From the NCBI GenBank assembly GCA_033980235.1, contig CM067062.1, positions 13,287,991 to 13,351,990 of the forward strand: a stretch of DNA of 64,000 nt. Direction: 5' to 3'. Position 1 is the first letter of the stretch; every line of letters starts with the position of its first letter. Shown here piece by piece: positions 60,872 through 64,000 of this stretch. The translations under genes were made by a program, and so were the position numbers. The notes under the pieces are model-generated. The model made no database searches. It saw nothing but the letters and a program-made list of their open reading frames with translations, and had not been told where the DNA came from. Source of the DNA: Diadema setosum (lineage: Eukaryota; Echinodermata; Echinoidea; Diadematoida; Diadematidae).

Positions 60872-61168
60872 CTCTCTAACAAAATCGAGTGAAAATATTC
60901 ACTCTTGAAGGAGTGAATACAGAAAAGAGTGAAATTGGAGTGAATTTAGAGTGAAATTGGAGTGAATTTTGAGTGAAAATGTTCATTTTCACTCGTTTTA
61001 GAGTGACCTCAGGGATCACTCCAAAATCTTCGAGCGATCCCTGAGGTCACTCCAAAATGAGTGAAAAACATTTTCACTCAAAATTCACTCCAATTTCACT
61101 CTAAATTCACTCTTTTTTGTATTCACTCCTTCAAGAGTGAATATTTTTACCCGATTGTTTTTAGAGAG
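60872..61168. mobile_element. TA-flanked hairpin MITE built of GAGTGAA motifs
   Basis: 297 bp between TA at 60,870-60,871 and 61,169-61,170. The ends CTCTCTAA and TTAGAGAG are exact inverses, and the arms match over about 130 bases each. The left arm has at least seven copies of GAGTGAA spaced 9-15 bases, and the right arm has the matching TTCACTC series. Near the centre CCTCAGGGATC and GATCCCTGAGG bound a loop of about 18 bases. No protein is encoded. Confidence 0.85.
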
Positions 61169-61426
61169 TAGAAAAGGGAATATAATTTTTCGATATGTCA
61201 ACAAATAAATTCTAATTTGAAATGACACAGATACTTCAGAGCCTTTTACCTTGTCAAAGTCTTAGGTAAGGATGCTCCACATTAAATATACAGTCTAATC
61301 ATTACACAGGTGTCCTACATGATACATACATACATGCATACATAAACCATTGTACATTTAAGAAAAAAGGTATAAACAAAGCTATACATTCTAAGACATG
61401 GGAATAATTATATATTAATATGTGTG

Positions 61427-61487
<61 letters not shown>

Positions 61488-62475
61488 ATCTTTCAATCAT
61501 GTAGTTAGCTAAATACTGTACTTCTATGTTTTACATTGTTTTTATTTTCACAAAATTTTGAGAGTCAACTGATTTGTGAAATTAATGACTCACTATAAAA
61601 ATATTGCCTCCCATCCCACAGGTGTGCTGTGTGTCCCATCCGATGTAGGATATTGATTCCTTTTCTGATGAAAAGGGAGATTACTTTTTTCTTGTTCATT
61701 CAACGATGGTTTTCAATCACAAACTCAACCACCTGCAAAATTTATCTTACATGTCAAATGCCACTCTTGGGAAATAAATGGTGTATACAGTTTAGGGTTT
61801 ACAAACTCTGTGATTTCATCTGATGTTCTTCGAATAACAAACAAAACAGAAAGATGAAATCTACTGTTTTGCTTATTGGTATTAAAACTTTAAAAGCCTG
61901 ACAAATTAAGATTCAGACAAGGATATAATGTGTGAACTGCAAAACTTGATCAAAAGTGTAGTAAACATGTGAGTAAAACATTTGCAGTCTACAATGTAGA
62001 GGCCGTGGAACATTTTTAAGGGGCAAGGGGGGAGGGGGGCTGTTGGCCCCGGATGGGGAAAGGATCAACATCCTCCCCCCCCCCAAGAAAAATCTTTCTG
62101 ATTTTTTTTTCATCGATTTTTTTCCCCCACAGGCCGAAGGCGGGAGGAGACTGCAGTCCCCCCCCCCCCCCCGTTCCCGCGGCCCTTGCGCCCCCCACCC
62201 CCCCCCCCCCCCTGTAAAGCGTGATGCATTCTTCTCCCAGAAAACAGTACGTTGATACACCACAAGGTGGCCTGTTGAAACAAGAGACTTTGCGATAAGT
62301 GAATGACAGCAATTAGAGTGTCTGAAAGCTAGACTAGTTCTTGTCATTCACACACACACACTGAACGAAAATACCGCGCGCTGTCATGACATGCATATGC
62401 CTATGCAGGCGAAGAAGTTTGCTGAGGTCGGAGGAAGCGCGCGACTTTCAATTATAAAATCCGATTCGCGAAGTG
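61169..62475. other. Intergenic DNA with (GT)n tract and G/C homopolymers
   Basis: A (GT)n run of about 25 units lies at about 61,434-61,484. From 61,995 to 62,215 there are G-runs, then C-runs, separated by TTTTTTTTTCATCGA, beginning GAGGCCGTGGAACATTTTTA; this looks like a degenerate transposon. Open frames through the homopolymers are artefacts. From about 62,375 the sequence becomes CpG-richer, as expected for the promoter and 5' UTR of the downstream gene. Confidence 0.5.
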
Positions 62476-62520
62476 ATGGCTCCAGTGAAGCTCAAAAATG
62501 TCGTTTCTTTCAGCTCCCAG
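62476..62520 (+). CDS. XRCC1: XRCC1-like DNA-repair scaffold protein, first coding exon (15 codons), gene continues past the window
   Basis: The exon encodes MAPVKLKNVVSFSSQ and is followed at once by the donor GTAAGT, phase 0. Vertebrate XRCC1 proteins begin with a very similar stretch, an M-P start, an alternating basic-hydrophobic run (I/V-R/K-L-R/K) and then VVSxSS, which forms the first strand of the XRCC1 N-terminal domain that contacts DNA polymerase beta. XRCC1 is a nuclear scaffold in base-excision and single-strand-break repair, linking polymerase beta, ligase III and PARP. The start has G at -3 and G at +4. The next exon should begin with an aspartate or glutamate codon; I found no such exon before 64,000. 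Fifteen residues are little evidence, so a chance resemblance is possible. Confidence 0.65.
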
Positions 62521-63049
62521 GTAAGTTTATTTCAGAAAATAATCCATCTGACCGTGGTCTAAGTTACTGAGTGTCTGTTTGGCAGATCATTAACCGCGAG
62601 TATACCCCATTAATTCTCACATTAATCATTTTGGGTTGTGTATAATGTACGTGTAAATGAGTCTGGTTCTTTTATTAGTCCCACTTATGAATATCTGTGG
62701 GCGCACTAAGTTTTATTAGGATTATGTAAAATTTACACAAGGTCTAACAGTGTTAGAGAGCAATATTATCAGTAGGCCTAACGTTAGAGGTTTCTACTTG
62801 AGTACAAAAAGTAAAAATCCAGAGTGTAACTTGTCGTCAGTCATATAAATTCCAATTTGTATGCTTCCATTATTAGAGAATTACTAACCGCAGCAGCGAC
62901 CCCATACGGACAAATACGTACCGTAAAGGGTACGGGTAGTACCGTACGTTACTGTGACCCTGTGTTACAGCGCCCCGCGACGGGGTTAGAGAATTACGAT
63001 TACATCTGCTGTTCGTGATTGTGTTTGTTGATGACTTTATAATAAGTAT

Positions 63050-63081
<32 letters not shown>

Positions 63082-64000
63082 GGTCATAAGGACAAGGCGC
63101 ACATTTTGATATTTTTAACGTTAGGGCAATCAGAGTCCAGGGGTTTTCATAGGGGCCACACAGTCCATTTGTATGGACAATAATTGGATAGACAATGCAA
63201 ACATTCTGAATTCTGTGCTTTCTGAGTTGCCATACCATATATCATCACAAATTGTAGACGTGGATTCACCCAGCCCACAAACCAAGCAAGAGCACACAAG
63301 TTTCATACACGTTTAAGACAAGTCTCATGATAGTCATACTCCTTGGGGGTCTTTCCGACTTTCTCACACTCCACATGCCTGTCAAGCTTTTTCTCACGCC
63401 TCAAAAAAATGACCCTCCCCCCCCCAAAAAAAAAAAAGAAAAGAAAAAAAAAGCACACAACAAAAAAACACGCAACAAAAAAACAAAACATGGATTTTCA
63501 ACCACCAATGCCAATGGCAATAGAGTCACATTTTGAAAAAAATTTTTTTTCCTCAGGATATTAAAGTCAAAATATTACATTTAGTATGCACCAGATCACC
63601 TACATACACTTAATGTTAAAGCTCCTTTACCCCCCTCCCCATTTTCTCGCTTTGCTTGTTTGGGTGGTGCTGACGCATCACAAAATATCACCCCTTGCTA
63701 CGAGCTGGTCTCTGGCCTTGACATCTCTGAAGTTTTCATCTCACAATCAAAAAAAAAAAGACTACTAAAACAAAACATTGCTATGAAATTACAGTGCGTT
63801 GAGAGCAAGTTTATAGTGTCACCGTAGAAGGCGTCAGTTTGAAAGAGGTATGCAATCATTACATAGCTGTGCATCACTGCTTGCCTTGGAAGTCATCCGC
63901 TGTTTGTTAGAAAATTTTCTAGTACATTTAAAGTAGTAATCTCATTAAGTTACCTAGAAGAATTAACTTTAGGATTGGAAAAGTTGTACCCCTTTCATCA
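62521..64000 (+). other. Probable first intron of the XRCC1-like gene (partial)
   Basis: Contains a T-homopolymer at 63,057-63,080, a C-run and A-run at 63,416-63,485 and a perfect 12-base direct repeat TTAGAGAATTAC at 62,873-62,884 and 62,986-62,997. No further exon is recognised; a CCTCAG acceptor-like site near 63,557 leads into a frame that stops without XRCC1 similarity. Confidence 0.45.

Noticed and set aside
61913..62347. 144- and 98-codon minus-strand frames rich in glycine and proline
   Set aside because: They read through G/C homopolymers and have no recognisable domain.
63540..63640. Possible second XRCC1 exon after a CCTCAG acceptor-like site
   Set aside because: It starts with an aspartate codon as hoped, but the next residues do not resemble XRCC1 and the frame stops after 18 codons without a donor.

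Overview
The window is animal nuclear DNA. It has TTAGGG-type telomeric repeats, GT-AG introns, AT-rich non-coding sequence, many short DNA transposons with inverted ends, and relics of CR1/L2-like non-LTR retrotransposons. No bacterial operon, phage or organelle structure is present. A marine invertebrate fits best. An echinoderm is a guess, resting on the mix of foldback elements and hairpin elements rather than on a diagnostic gene.

Layout. Bases 1-5,700 are transposon-derived: a minus-strand retrotransposon endonuclease relic (1-1,430); a foldback structure with a TTAGGG core (1,465-1,918); a 1.3-kb element rich in ACGGA motifs with a smaller TTAA-flanked element nested in it (2,405-3,696); two facing retrotransposon 3' ends (about 3,780-4,820); a second TTAA-flanked element (4,858-5,415); and a plus-strand endonuclease fragment (about 5,590-5,700). 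Bases about 5,747-46,795, 64% of the window, are one uninterrupted satellite array of about 209 monomers of about 196 bp. All copies point the same way and are organised in nested higher-order repeats of 3, 7, 9, 11, 18 and 22 monomers. The right edge decays gradually into unique sequence.

Bases 46,796-64,000 hold the only genes I can support. A complete three-exon gene (exons 47,870-48,033, 56,552-56,689 and 57,476-57,716) encodes a 180-residue membrane-anchored or secreted protein that resembles the SRPBCC/START-like fold. Its 8.5-kb first intron is packed with transposons: a Tigger-like element, a 5.9-kb foldback structure with matching inverted arms, a possible Mutator-like element and several MITEs. 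At 62,476 a first coding exon of 15 codons closely resembles the start of the DNA-repair scaffold XRCC1, and the rest of that gene lies beyond the right edge.

Nothing suggests that the two genes work together. The main interest is structural: the satellite's higher-order organisation and its conserved dyad, the telomere-repeat-bearing foldback, and the large foldback inside the intron. Most long open frames in the window are chance frames in repeats.
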